Positions 1-9,368 are shown, numbered from the stretch's first letter. The stretch: DNA of 59,426 nucleotides from Dehalococcoidia bacterium (GCA_002728715.1 PBVQ01000003.1:1-59426), one strand, 5' to 3'. Numbers and translations are program-made. The notes: generated from the sequence alone by a model not told the origin.

Positions 1-103
1 AATAGTTGGAAAAAAATAATGACGTGGAGATCTCACCTAAGTTGGTCTCCCTAAAAAAGAGCCCTATTTGGGTTATAAATAACACGTCCAAGGAGGAAAC
101 TCA
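1..103 (+). promoter_or_regulatory. 5' leader of the solute-binding protein gene
   Basis: No gene is visible here. A strong Shine-Dalgarno AGGAGG lies at 91-96, seven bases before a TTG codon at 104, and this decides the start of the following gene. A bulged inverted repeat pairs GGAG (26-29) and ACC (35-37) with GGTCTCC (44-50). It could be a leader hairpin or the end of an upstream gene's transcript. I cannot identify a convincing -35/-10 pair. Confidence 0.4.
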
Positions 104-2032
104 TTGTTTAAGGACAAAAATTGGAAGCTCCTAACAGGACTTCTAGTCGGTGGTCTAATGCTTGTTGCTATAGCATGTAGTTCAGATGACGCTGATGATT
201 CTTCATCTGCATCTGCACCTGCACCTACAGCAGCTGCTGCAGCTCCTGCTGCTACTGCCGCACCTGCGCCTACAAAGGCGCCGGCTAAGGATGATGATCA
301 TGACCATGAAGATGGTGAAATGATTCATGCTCCTGACCCTACTACACCTGCTGGGGTTGCTGTAATTGCAACAAACGGTGTAATCAATGACGAAAACGGT
401 CTTAACTCTGCGCAATCAGGTGATAACTTGAAAAACGTAGGTCTTACTGAAACTCTTTTCGCAAGAGCAGAAGACGATAGTACCGTAATGTGGCTTGCAG
501 AATCATTTGAAATTGCAGATGATCTTTCTTCAGCTACAGTCAAAATAAAGAGCGGAGTTTCTTGGCAAGATCACCACGGTGATTTTGGTAATGTAACCGC
601 TGAAGATGTTGCGTGGTCAATGAACAACGCAAACAGTGCTACTAACCCTGAGTCCATTCACGGACAGGCTGGTGACTTTGCTGGTCTATGGGGAGAGTGG
701 ACAGCAGTTGACGATTCAACTGTAACTTTCGAATTCACCAACTATGACTCAACATGGAAAGATGACTATGCTAACGCTTCAGGTCAGGCTTTCTCAGTTT
801 TCTCAAAGAAAGCTTATGATGAAAAGGGTGAAGATTTTGTAAGAGACAACATTATCGGTTCTGGTGTATACCAAGTTGATGAATGGATCAGTGGTGAATC
901 TTACACAATGAAGGCACGACCTAACCACCACATGTTCTCAGCAAAGACAGACACAATTAAGATTGTTGGTGTAAAAGAACCAACAACTCGTGCTGCTCTA
1001 CTAAGAACAGGTGAAGTTGACATGGCTCACTTAGAGCCTAAAGATGCAGCTAAGTTTGACATGGATGAGTTTACTCAGACTTCAACTTCTGCAGCAGTTC
1101 AGCTTGGTGTATTCTTCTCTGGTAACCTATGGGAAGACACATACGCTGGAGGTGAACTCAAAGGTCAGCCTCTACCAACTAAAGCTACATTCGTTCACGA
1201 CTTAGCTTGGATTGGTACAACTGGTGAAAGAGCATCCAACCACGATAAGAATGCTGACGACGGTGTCTCAGATGCCGACCAAGCAAAAGCAGTTCGAAGA
1301 GCTATGGCTATGGCTATTGACAGAGACCTAGTTAACGAACAGCTTCTAAGTGGTCTTGGATCTCCAGTACACGTAGAGTACTTCTCTGCATCACACCCTA
1401 ACTGGGATTCTAAATACGAATACCCATATGACCCTGACGCAGCTATTGCTTTGATTAAAGCACAAGATGCTGACTGGGTAACAGGTTCTGGTGACAAATC
1501 TGGTGTTCTAGGCGATCACGCTTTTGAAGCATCTGTATACGCTGGTCCTGAACTAGGTGGTGGTGCTTCAATTACTGGTGAAGTTGCTGATGCAGTCGCA
1601 GGTTTCTGGTCTGACATTGGTATTTCTACATTCAGTTTGAAGTTCTCATACCAGACATTCCGACCAACAGTTGTTGGTAGGTCAAACACTCACCCATGGA
1701 TCACATCTTGTGACAAGGGTCGTGAGTCTAACCCATGGCATTTCCCTAAGGGTCTAGTACAAACTTCTCTAACTCGAGGTGGATTCTCATGTGGATTTGA
1801 GTCACCAGTAATTCTGGATCTATACAACAAAATGGCTAAAGCTCCAGACTCAGCTGCTGCTACAGATGCTGCTAACGAGTACTTAGCTTACGTATACGAC
1901 CAGTCACTACAACCAGGTGTTGTAGCTGTTCCTGATGCTTACTACTTCAACAACAAGAAGATTAAGTCTGCAAAAATGGATAAAGCTGCGGCAGCTTCAA
2001 TCAACTCACTTTGGAACCTAGAATTACAATAG
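104..2032 (+). CDS. ABC transporter substrate-binding lipoprotein, family 5 (peptide/nickel type)
   Basis: This is the extracellular binding component of a peptide-type ABC importer. A hydrophobic signal (about residues 9-24) ends in a lipobox with the lipidated cysteine at 25. An Ala/Pro-rich linker follows (about 36-60), then an acidic His patch (DDDHDHED), then a long SBP_bac_5 domain to the C-terminus. The length, 642 aa, is somewhat long for the family because of the linker. The start is TTG at 104, set by AGGAGG at 91-96. The gene is visibly richer in GC and in C-ending codons than its neighbours, which suggests high expression. A terminator separates it from the two permease genes downstream. 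The ligand cannot be read from sequence; peptides, sugar acids or other small organics are possible. Confidence 0.9.
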   Translation: MFKDKNWKLLTGLLVGGLMLVAIACSSDDADDSSSASAPAPTAAAAAPAATAAPAPTKAPAKDDDHDHEDGEMIHAPDPTTPAGVAVIATNGVINDENGLNSAQSGDNLKNVGLTETLFARAEDDSTVMWLAESFEIADDLSSATVKIKSGVSWQDHHGDFGNVTAEDVAWSMNNANSATNPESIHGQAGDFAGLWGEWTAVDDSTVTFEFTNYDSTWKDDYANASGQAFSVFSKKAYDEKGEDFVRDNIIGSGVYQVDEWISGESYTMKARPNHHMFSAKTDTIKIVGVKEPTTRAALLRTGEVDMAHLEPKDAAKFDMDEFTQTSTSAAVQLGVFFSGNLWEDTYAGGELKGQPLPTKATFVHDLAWIGTTGERASNHDKNADDGVSDADQAKAVRRAMAMAIDRDLVNEQLLSGLGSPVHVEYFSASHPNWDSKYEYPYDPDAAIALIKAQDADWVTGSGDKSGVLGDHAFEASVYAGPELGGGASITGEVADAVAGFWSDIGISTFSLKFSYQTFRPTVVGRSNTHPWITSCDKGRESNPWHFPKGLVQTSLTRGGFSCGFESPVILDLYNKMAKAPDSAAATDAANEYLAYVYDQSLQPGVVAVPDAYYFNNKKIKSAKMDKAAAASINSLWNLELQ

Positions 2033-2058
2033 ATTCTAATTAGAGAAACGATTATAAG

Positions 2059-2087
2059 AAAAGAGGCTCAATTTTGAGCCTCTTTTC
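2059..2087 (+). terminator. Intrinsic terminator after the binding-protein gene
   Basis: A perfect 12-bp stem (2059-2070 with 2075-2086) closes a 4-nt ATTT loop, and the 3' arm ends in TTTT. It starts 26 nt after the stop codon. It probably ends most transcripts of the binding protein and allows that gene to be expressed far more than the permeases. Confidence 0.8.
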
Positions 2088-2113
2088 AATTATGAATAAA
2101 AATGTATAAATAA

Positions 2114-2142
2114 TTGTTTTTTATTAGGTAGATTATGATAAT
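2114..2142 (+). promoter_or_regulatory. Candidate sigma-70 promoter for the permease operon
   Basis: TTGTTT (2114-2119) and GATAAT (2137-2142) are separated by 17 nt, and lie between the terminator and the first permease gene. In DNA this AT-rich such matches arise by chance, so this is tentative. Confidence 0.3.
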
Positions 2143-2198
2143 CTTTTTTGGTATGGTTTTTATATTGTAATTAATAGATATATTATTTTGAGAATTTA

Positions 2199-3134
2199 AT
2201 GAGAAAGTTTATACTTAGAAGAGCTATATTTGCGGTCTTTAGTATCATACTAGCTACTTTTGCTGTTTTTCTAATATCAAGAGCCGCTGGTGACCCTCTA
2301 GACTTATATGCAAATTCTGGTTATGGTCTTTCAGAAGAAGGTGAAAGAGCACTAAGAAAAAAACTAGCACTAGACAGACCAGTAGTAGTCCAATATGGAT
2401 TATGGTTAGGAAAAACTCTCCAAGGTGATATGGGTGAGACCTTACTAGAAAGAAAACCTGTTACACGTACTATTACGCAACGTTTACCCGCTACAATACA
2501 TTTGGGATTAGTAGCATTTATAGGTTCATTTGCGGTTGGGATACCATTAGGTATACTTTCAGCCGTTAAGAGAGGATCATTACTAGATTATTGCGGCAGA
2601 TTTATTGCTCTTCTTGGTCAAGCTGTGCCTCAATTTTGGCTAGGGTTAGTATTAATTTTTATTTTTGCTGTTCAACTGAGATTATTACCTGCAGGACTAA
2701 GAGGTGACGGTTTATGGGATGTCAAGCATCTAATTTTACCAAGTATAACCATGGCATCTGGTGGCCTAGCGTACTATACAAGAATAACAAGAACTGCCAT
2801 GCTTCAAGTCTTAGATTCTGAGTATATACGATTGGCTAGGGCTAAAGGAGTTTCTAATAACGTGGTTATATGGAAGCATGCTTTCAAGAATGCTATTATT
2901 CAACCCTTAACAGGAATGACTCTTGGTCTAACCTTTTTCTTAAGTGGTTCTGTTTTGGTTGAAACTATATTCACTTGGCCAGGTATGGGAGATATGGCTA
3001 TAACAGCAGTAAATAACAATGATTTCCCTGTTTTACAGGGTTGTGTTTTCTTTTTTACAATTCTGTTTGTTGGTAGTACATTTTTGTGCGATATTTTATA
3101 TGCATATATTGACCCAAGAATAAGATACGATTAA
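2199..3134 (+). CDS. ABC transporter permease, DppB/OppB type
   Basis: This is an inner-membrane permease subunit of a peptide/nickel-type importer. It has an N-terminal membrane anchor followed by a BPD_transp_1 core with about six hydrophobic segments. The cytoplasmic EAA-like loop that docks the ATPase is visible as EYIRLARAKGV followed by WKHAFKNA. At 311 aa it has the normal family length. It is followed after 29 nt by the partner permease and preceded by the binding protein, so the three most likely form one transporter. No ATP-binding subunit is encoded next to them inside the window. Confidence 0.93.
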   Translation: MRKFILRRAIFAVFSIILATFAVFLISRAAGDPLDLYANSGYGLSEEGERALRKKLALDRPVVVQYGLWLGKTLQGDMGETLLERKPVTRTITQRLPATIHLGLVAFIGSFAVGIPLGILSAVKRGSLLDYCGRFIALLGQAVPQFWLGLVLIFIFAVQLRLLPAGLRGDGLWDVKHLILPSITMASGGLAYYTRITRTAMLQVLDSEYIRLARAKGVSNNVVIWKHAFKNAIIQPLTGMTLGLTFFLSGSVLVETIFTWPGMGDMAITAVNNNDFPVLQGCVFFFTILFVGSTFLCDILYAYIDPRIRYD

Positions 3135-3163
3135 ATAATAATTATTGAGGAATATAAAAAATT

Positions 3164-4189
3164 ATGAGTACAGGTTCAGAATCAAGTAGTTTAGGAAGTT
3201 CAAAGGGGTTACAGACAGTAAAAAGATCGCCTTTATCACAACTATGGTATCTACTACGAAGATGGCCATTAATCCCATTGTTCTTAATGATTACTTTAGT
3301 GCTAACTGGTTTATTTGCAGACGTTATTGCGCCCGAAGACCCAACTGTGCAGTCTCTAAAATTTCGTAACTTTGAACCAACTTGGGGTAGAGCAATGCCG
3401 GAGTATAATGTTGTGCCCAATCCTGAAGACTTTGACCTTGAAACCACTAGTGGGGTATCAGCCTATAATAGAGCAAAAAAATCTTCATTTCCGCAAAATA
3501 AATATATTTTAGGTGGAGATAACCTAGGTAGAGACGTTTTATCTCGTATTATTTATGGTGCAAGAATTTCACTTAAGGTAACTTTATATGCGCTTACATC
3601 GGGAATCATTGTAGGTACTGCACTTGGTCTAATAGGTGGATACTTTGGAGGTTGGACAGATGAAATCCTAATGAGGTTAGTAGATGTATGGCTTGCATTA
3701 CCATTTATTCTTATAGCACTGGTTATAGCTCAGATGTTTTTACACTCAGGGGGTGCAGCCGAAGGGGTAATTATTTTCCTTATTGCTCTTGTGGCATGGA
3801 CACCATTCGTTAGGCAGGTTAGAGCCGATGTATTAACTATTAGAGGTCAAGACTATGTTTTGGCAGCAAAGGTTGCCGGTGCAACACATCTTAGATTGAT
3901 GTGGAAACATGTACTTCCAGGTACTGTGAGTACTATTTTAGTTGTTGCTTCTCTAAGAGTAGGACAATTGATTCTTACTGAAGCTACTTTATCATATTTG
4001 GGTGCCGGTATTCCAGATCCTATTCCAGCGTGGGGAAAAAGTGTCAAGGATAGAAAAGACTTTATTGAAGAAGCTTGGTGGATTTCATTTTGGCCAGGAT
4101 TCTGTATATTTTTAGTTGTTATGTCACTAAACTTCTTCGGGGATTGGTTACGAGACCGACTCGACCCAAGACTTAGACAATTAGATTAA
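3164..4189 (+). CDS. ABC transporter permease, DppC/OppC type
   Basis: This is the second permease of the peptide-type importer. It has an N-terminal transmembrane segment (about 35-55), an extracytoplasmic stretch typical of OppC_N, and a permease core carrying the ATPase-docking loop (DYVLAAKVAGA then WKHVLPG). The C-terminus RDRLDPRLRQ is typical of DppC proteins. At 341 aa it is slightly longer than the usual ~300 aa because of the extracytoplasmic part before the core. The following dehydrogenase gene starts 16 nt later, so the substrate may be catabolised by the downstream enzymes; that link is inference. Confidence 0.93.
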   Translation: MSTGSESSSLGSSKGLQTVKRSPLSQLWYLLRRWPLIPLFLMITLVLTGLFADVIAPEDPTVQSLKFRNFEPTWGRAMPEYNVVPNPEDFDLETTSGVSAYNRAKKSSFPQNKYILGGDNLGRDVLSRIIYGARISLKVTLYALTSGIIVGTALGLIGGYFGGWTDEILMRLVDVWLALPFILIALVIAQMFLHSGGAAEGVIIFLIALVAWTPFVRQVRADVLTIRGQDYVLAAKVAGATHLRLMWKHVLPGTVSTILVVASLRVGQLILTEATLSYLGAGIPDPIPAWGKSVKDRKDFIEEAWWISFWPGFCIFLVVMSLNFFGDWLRDRLDPRLRQLD

Positions 4190-4205
4190 ATTTAAAGAGG
4201 GTATC

Positions 4206-5084
4206 ATGCGTATAGGCTTTGTTGGCTTAGGTAATATGGGCCAAGGTATGGCTGATAATTTATTGTCAAAAAAAACCGACCTTACAGTTTTTACTCGAAC
4301 TAAATCTAAAATAGACTCCATGATTAAAAAAGGTGCAAAAGGCGCTAATTCATTAAAAGAATTAGTTGATAATGTTGATGTTATTATGACATGCCTACCT
4401 AATGTTGATACCTCAATTGATGTTATCTTAGGTAATGACGGGATTATTAATTACGTAAGAAAAAATCAGATTATTATTGATCACAGTACTGTTTCTGTAT
4501 CCACCTCTCAAAAATGCAATGATGAGTTAAGTAAAAAGAATGCTATTTTTCTTGACGCACCAATATCAGGAGGTCCTACTGGTGCTTCTTCAGGGACGCT
4601 AACTATAATGGTTGGGGGAGATAAAAAAGCTTATGAAATTGTAAATCCGTATCTTTCAAAAATGGGCACCAACGTGAGGTACATGGGTAATGCTGGTGCT
4701 GGAACAGGAATGAAGTTAGTTAATCAACTGCTTGTTGGAGTTAATACAGTAGCTGCAGCTGAAGCATTTGCTTTTGCAAATAAGGTTGGAGTTGATGTTA
4801 ATATTGCGTCTGAATTGTTAGGTGTTAGTTGGGGTGGTAGCACAATGGTTGAAAGAAGTGCTCCAATAACCAAAGATAGAAAATTTCCTAATTCTCCTGC
4901 TCCAGTTAGAAATGTAGATAAAGACCTAAAAATAATCATTGAATTCGCAAAAGAAAATAAATTATTATTAGACTTAACAAAAATATCACTTGATATGTTT
5001 TCAGAACTTATGAATGATAATAAATCTGAATATGATATTGCTGGAGTTATAGAAGTCATCGAAAAAAACTCAAAGAATTTATGA
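4206..5084 (+). CDS. NAD-binding beta-hydroxyacid dehydrogenase (3-hydroxyisobutyrate dehydrogenase family)
   Basis: The predicted role is NAD(P)-dependent oxidation of a 3-hydroxy acid or reduction of a semialdehyde, such as 3-hydroxyisobutyrate or tartronate semialdehyde. The Rossmann motif GLGNMG is at residues 7-12. The substrate-binding motif of the family is present as DAPISGGPTGA. The catalytic lysine region reads GMKLVNQLL. The length, 292 aa, is typical. An RBS-like AGAGGG lies just upstream of the ATG. The gene overlaps the next aldo/keto reductase by 4 nt, which suggests translational coupling and a joint catabolic role. The exact substrate cannot be assigned. Confidence 0.9.
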   Translation: MRIGFVGLGNMGQGMADNLLSKKTDLTVFTRTKSKIDSMIKKGAKGANSLKELVDNVDVIMTCLPNVDTSIDVILGNDGIINYVRKNQIIIDHSTVSVSTSQKCNDELSKKNAIFLDAPISGGPTGASSGTLTIMVGGDKKAYEIVNPYLSKMGTNVRYMGNAGAGTGMKLVNQLLVGVNTVAAAEAFAFANKVGVDVNIASELLGVSWGGSTMVERSAPITKDRKFPNSPAPVRNVDKDLKIIIEFAKENKLLLDLTKISLDMFSELMNDNKSEYDIAGVIEVIEKNSKNL

Positions 5085-6073
5085 TTCCATTTGAAAAAAC
5101 CAAATTAGGAAAAACAGGGCTTATGATTCCTAATTTAGGATTGGGGACAGCACCTCTTTCTGGAGACATTTTAGCGGATGGCTTATATGGTGGATCAGCA
5201 GAAGAAAATGCTATAAAAGTACTAAATGAATCATATAATAATGGATTTAGATATGTAGATACCGCACCATTATATGGATCAGGTAAAGCAGAAAAAAGAA
5301 TAGGGAAATCTGTTTTTTCAAAAATTAAAAAAGAAGAGTTTCTTATTTCGACAAAAGTTGGTAGATTAGTTAAGGAAAATTCAAAAAATAAAACATCTTA
5401 CTGCATAGATGATTGGACAGAAAAAGCAATATATACTTCAATAGAAGAAAGTCTCAAGAGATTATGTATAGATTCTATAGACATTGTTTATGTTCATGAT
5501 CCAGACACTAGAAATTTTGGTGAAGAACAAGTCATAAATTATGCTTTCCCAACATTAATAAAACTAAGAGATGAAGGATTAATTAAAGCTATAGGTTGTG
5601 GGATGAATGAGTGGCAAATGCCGAGAAAATTTGTCCGCAAATTTGATCTAGATATCATACTCTTAGCTGGTAGATATACATTACTTGAGCAAAGCTCACT
5701 TGATTTTTTGTCTGATTGCATAGATTATGATGTAAAAATTGTTATAGGTGGACCATATAATTCTGGAATATTAGCACGAGACTTAGATGGACCTGTTTCA
5801 TATAATTATGAACCAGCACCACAAAAACTTATAGAAAAAGCAAAAAAAATAAATTTCTTATGCGAAGAGAATTCTGTACCTATGAAAGCAGCTGCTTTAC
5901 AATTTGTTTTGCATCACCCAGCAATAATTTCAGTAATACCAGGAGTACAATCAATAGATGAACTTATTGAAAATATAGAAATGATTAAATTTGATATACC
6001 TTATTCTTTTTGGGACGAGCTAAAAAATAAAAACTTAATTTCATCAAATTCGCCTATCAAAAACTCAATATAA
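5081..6073 (+). CDS. Aldo/keto reductase (aldose dehydrogenase-like)
   Basis: This is an NAD(P)-dependent oxidoreductase with the AKR barrel fold. The catalytic tetrad can be picked out: Asp in DTAPLYG, Tyr in the same motif, Lys in STKVG and His in VHDPD. The GLGTAPLSG and DGLYGG segments near the N-terminus resemble D-threo-aldose/fucose dehydrogenases, which oxidise free sugars to lactones. That closer assignment is only moderately supported. At 330 aa it has normal length. It overlaps the upstream dehydrogenase by 4 nt. A second, clearly different member of the family lies at 19831-20832. Confidence 0.88.
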   Translation: MIPFEKTKLGKTGLMIPNLGLGTAPLSGDILADGLYGGSAEENAIKVLNESYNNGFRYVDTAPLYGSGKAEKRIGKSVFSKIKKEEFLISTKVGRLVKENSKNKTSYCIDDWTEKAIYTSIEESLKRLCIDSIDIVYVHDPDTRNFGEEQVINYAFPTLIKLRDEGLIKAIGCGMNEWQMPRKFVRKFDLDIILLAGRYTLLEQSSLDFLSDCIDYDVKIVIGGPYNSGILARDLDGPVSYNYEPAPQKLIEKAKKINFLCEENSVPMKAAALQFVLHHPAIISVIPGVQSIDELIENIEMIKFDIPYSFWDELKNKNLISSNSPIKNSI

Positions 6074-6098
6074 GTAGAAAGCCTAATTGGAGGAATAT

Positions 6099-6314
6099 AT
6101 GAAGTTTAATAAAACCACATTATTTGGAGCATTATTAGGATTGATAATGGGAATTGTTTTCACTGTAATTGCATTATTTCAATATGATGAAAACCTAACC
6201 AATTCAAGAGATGTATTATTTTCAAGCCTGTTTATTGGTCTACCTTTTTCTATTATGATAGGTTTACTAGTTGGCTGGATTTGGAGCAAATTATTTGGCA
6301 AGTCAATTTTCTGA
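6099..6314 (+). CDS. Small membrane protein, two predicted helices
   Basis: I do not recognise this 71-aa protein. It has two hydrophobic segments (about residues 6-28 and 43-66) separated by a short polar loop, so both ends are probably on the same side of the membrane. I start it at ATG 6099 because GGAGG at 6089-6093 sits five bases upstream. An earlier in-frame TTG at 6087 would place that ribosome-binding site inside the gene. Its 3' end overlaps the likely start of the RNase D gene by 20 nt, so the two are probably co-translated. Confidence 0.65.
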   Translation: MKFNKTTLFGALLGLIMGIVFTVIALFQYDENLTNSRDVLFSSLFIGLPFSIMIGLLVGWIWSKLFGKSIF

Positions 6315-7377
6315 TAATAGTACAATTATCTCAAACTCTATACAATTAAAAAATTTTATAAAAAGCTTATCTCAAGAAAAAATTATTTCTTTTGATACAG
6401 AATTTATGAGACATAACACATATTGGCCGGTACTTTGCTCAATTCAAATGCATACTAAAAATAACTCCATACTTATCGATACCCTTAATAGAGAAATTAA
6501 TCTAGAACCACTAAAAGCTATTTTGAGTGATAATAAAATCTTAAAAATTTTTCATGCTCACACCCAAGATTTAGAAATACTAAATAATCTGTTTAATATT
6601 AAAATATCTAATATTTTCGACACTCAAATTGCTGCAAGTTTCTTAGGTTATGATGATCAAATTTCTTATCAAAAACTTGTAGAAAAAATACTTGATATTG
6701 AATTAGATAAAAAAGAAAGAATTAGCGATTGGTCAAGTCGTCCCCTCTCTAAAAAACAGGTAATCTATGCTCTAAATGATGTTAAGTATCTGTATAAATT
6801 ATATAAACCTTTATTTGAAAAATTATCAAGAGAAAAAAAAGCTGACTGGATGAAAGAAGAGATGAAATTATGTGTAAATAATATTTTCGAAAAATCAGAA
6901 AAACAAGATAATAAATATTCCGTATTATATAAAAAAATTTATGATTTTAGAGAAAAAATTGCACAGAAAAATAACGTACCAAGAAAATGGATTTTTGAGG
7001 ACAAGCTAATAAGAGATTTCATAATGTCCAAGGATAGAAAGAATTTAGTTATGAAACTAAAAAGTAAATTTATTGATTTATCTGAAAAAACAAACTTATA
7101 CAATTTTATAGAAATATACTTACAAAATAATCATATAATCAATAACATCCGAAACAAAAAACTTACTTCAACACAAAATAAATTATTAAGTAAGATATCA
7201 ACATACTTAGATAAAACATCAATTATGTATAATGTATCGAGAGGGTTAATCTCAAACAGAAAAGATATTGAGGAAATTATATTAAATGATTACCCAGATA
7301 ATAAATCTCTATTTGGTTGGAGAAAAGAAATATTTGGGAATAATGCCTTGATAATTAAGAATGGAGAAAATTTATAG
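6295..7377 (+). CDS. rnd: Ribonuclease D
   Basis: A 3'-5' exoribonuclease of the DEDDy class, acting in tRNA and stable-RNA 3' maturation. The motifs are in order: FDTEFMR (first D and E), FHAHTQDLEIL (second D), then a PLSKKQ-YALNDV segment with the catalytic Tyr and last Asp. An HRDC-like helical domain follows. No ATG precedes the first motif. I prefer TTG at 6295 with GGAG at 6283-6286 eight bases upstream; TTG at 6271 is the other option. The stop TAG is followed directly by the ATG of the next gene. Confidence 0.88.
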   Translation: MASQFSDNSTIISNSIQLKNFIKSLSQEKIISFDTEFMRHNTYWPVLCSIQMHTKNNSILIDTLNREINLEPLKAILSDNKILKIFHAHTQDLEILNNLFNIKISNIFDTQIAASFLGYDDQISYQKLVEKILDIELDKKERISDWSSRPLSKKQVIYALNDVKYLYKLYKPLFEKLSREKKADWMKEEMKLCVNNIFEKSEKQDNKYSVLYKKIYDFREKIAQKNNVPRKWIFEDKLIRDFIMSKDRKNLVMKLKSKFIDLSEKTNLYNFIEIYLQNNHIINNIRNKKLTSTQNKLLSKISTYLDKTSIMYNVSRGLISNRKDIEEIILNDYPDNKSLFGWRKEIFGNNALIIKNGENL

Positions 7378-7938
7378 ATGTTTAATTCAGAGAATAAAAA
7401 TTCTGATATTACTCTTTGCATTTTTCCTCACCTACAAGAATTTTTAGTTATAGATACCCGTTCTGGTAAAGATAAACTAGATGAAAATAGCGTATTTAGT
7501 TTATCACTTAATAAATTGCTTGATAACAAATTTCACAACAATCTTACAGACGAATTTTCCAAACTTATAAGAACTGATGATATAGATTTTATGAAACTTA
7601 TATCTCTACCTCAAAAAATTGAAAAAATAGTTAGAAATGAAATAATTAAAATAATAATTAATGAAGTGGGTATATCACAAAATAATTTGTCTCAAGTAGG
7701 TATAATTTTTTTTAACAAAGAAATAATAAAATTATCAAAAGAACAGCTTAAGAATGCACTCCTTGAAATATTTTCTGATAAAACTCATGATTTTTTTATT
7801 GAAAATCTTACAAATAAGATTATGAACCTTATCAAACTTGAAATAGACTTTGTTAAAAATAATTATAAGAGTAATATAGAAAGTATAATCAATGAAAATG
7901 ACGAATCTTATATTACTTTATGGAAAAAAGGGTCATAA
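7378..7938 (+). CDS. Hypothetical protein, 186 aa
   Basis: I do not recognise this protein. It starts at the base after the RNase D stop and ends 3 nt before the MscS gene, so it is almost certainly translated as part of that operon. It has no signal peptide or membrane segment. It looks soluble and mostly alpha-helical, rich in Ile, Asn, Lys and Glu. One region (residues ~80-140) is dense in lysine and hydrophobic residues. The N-terminal stretch (about 10-30) looks like beta strands. No catalytic motif is evident. Confidence 0.7.
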   Translation: MFNSENKNSDITLCIFPHLQEFLVIDTRSGKDKLDENSVFSLSLNKLLDNKFHNNLTDEFSKLIRTDDIDFMKLISLPQKIEKIVRNEIIKIIINEVGISQNNLSQVGIIFFNKEIIKLSKEQLKNALLEIFSDKTHDFFIENLTNKIMNLIKLEIDFVKNNYKSNIESIINENDESYITLWKKGS

Positions 7939-7941
7939 ATA

Positions 7942-9324
7942 TTGAAAACATTTCTTGAAAATCTACTCGGAAATCCAGAAAAGGATACATTTTTATACTG
8001 GATAACAGATGGAGGTTTTTTAGCTATATTAATTATTATTTTTTCTATAATTTTATGGCTATTACTAAAGACATTCATTAAAAGTAAACTAAACAAAAGA
8101 TTAACTATAATTACAAAACAAGAGATTGATAAAACGATTGATATTTATACATCTGGCTTGAAGTCTATTGAAGGTAAATACTTTAATGTTTTATCAGCAT
8201 TTTTTATAAGTCTTATTGCGTTAATACTAATTTATTCAGTTCTTGGAAATAACGTTGACCCATTAATAAATATTTTAAATAAAATAGGTGCAAGTGTTCT
8301 TAGTTGGCTATTAATTGATGGAATCAGAATTCTTACAATTATTGTTTTATCATTTTTTTGTATAAAATTCTCCAAAAATTTTATCCCAAAACTACTTACA
8401 TCTATAATGCTTGGACAATCATCCACATCAGACCACGATGAAATTTTAAAAAGATCGAAAACATTATCAGGAGTTTTTGTTGGTGCAGTTATTACACTAA
8501 TATATATACTTGCTATTTTTATGATTCTTTCAGAGCTTTCTATTCCTATAGCACCTGTAATAGGAGGATTTGGAATTGCAGGGATTGCTGTTGGATTTGG
8601 AGCACAACATCTTGTTAGGGATTTAATATCGGGCATATTTATTTTAGCTGAAAATCAGTATCGAACAGGGGATGTTGTTACAATTGCAGGAATTTCTGGA
8701 TTGGTAGAATCAATTAACCTTAGAAGAACAATATTAAGGGACCTTGATGGTCAGGTTCATATTATTCCGAATGGAGAAATATCGGTAGCTTCAAATAAAA
8801 CAAAATACTGGTCACGTGTTAATTTAGATATTGGAGTTGCATATAAAGAAAATGTAGAAAAAGTAATATCAATATTGAATCAAGTAGGTAAAGATCTATC
8901 AAATGATGAATACTTTGGGCTAATGTTAATCACTCCTCCCCAAGTTTTAAGATTAAATTCTCTTGACGATTCAGCTGTAACATTCAAAATTTTAGGTGAC
9001 TGTAAGCCTATGAAACAATGGGAAATAATGGGTGAACTAAGAAAAAGAATTAAGATTCGATTTGATGAAGAAAATATTGAAATACCATTTCCACACCAGA
9101 CTGTATATTGGGGTGAAAATCAATCACCGTTTAAGGATGACAACTCAAAGAGAGAAGTTAGTAAAAATAGTGAGTATAAAATCAAAGATACAGACGAAAT
9201 GACACCTGAAAAAAGAGAAGAATTACTAGCTGACAAATATTCTGATATGAAATCAAGAATATTATTTTCAGAGCCTGATGCTATGGAAAATACTAAATAT
9301 ATAGAATCAAATGATTCAGAATAA
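7942..9324 (+). CDS. MscS-family mechanosensitive ion channel
   Basis: A membrane channel that opens under membrane tension and releases solutes on osmotic downshock. About four to five N-terminal hydrophobic segments precede the pore-lining helix, visible as a Gly/Ala-rich run GGFGIAGIAVGFGAQ. Next comes the beta domain signature (QYRTGDVVTIAG), then a C-terminal alpha/beta domain. The last ~60 residues are a charged tail without obvious homology. At 460 aa it is longer than E. coli MscS (286 aa) and resembles YnaI/YbdG-sized members. The start is TTG at 7942, with AAGGG about nine bases upstream. Confidence 0.9.
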   Translation: MKTFLENLLGNPEKDTFLYWITDGGFLAILIIIFSIILWLLLKTFIKSKLNKRLTIITKQEIDKTIDIYTSGLKSIEGKYFNVLSAFFISLIALILIYSVLGNNVDPLINILNKIGASVLSWLLIDGIRILTIIVLSFFCIKFSKNFIPKLLTSIMLGQSSTSDHDEILKRSKTLSGVFVGAVITLIYILAIFMILSELSIPIAPVIGGFGIAGIAVGFGAQHLVRDLISGIFILAENQYRTGDVVTIAGISGLVESINLRRTILRDLDGQVHIIPNGEISVASNKTKYWSRVNLDIGVAYKENVEKVISILNQVGKDLSNDEYFGLMLITPPQVLRLNSLDDSAVTFKILGDCKPMKQWEIMGELRKRIKIRFDEENIEIPFPHQTVYWGENQSPFKDDNSKREVSKNSEYKIKDTDEMTPEKREELLADKYSDMKSRILFSEPDAMENTKYIESNDSE

Positions 9325-9368
9325 GAAATTATCTTTATGAAATTTACAATATAAATTATACTATAAAA

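Noticed and set aside
203-543. Minus-strand open frames opposite the binding-protein gene
   Set aside because: They mirror the Ala/Pro-rich linker of the real gene and give Arg/Cys/Ser-rich low-complexity peptides.
6271-6314. The small membrane protein and RNase D as a single frameshifted gene
   Set aside because: Both have their own ribosome-binding sites and complete domains; short overlaps are the rule in this window.
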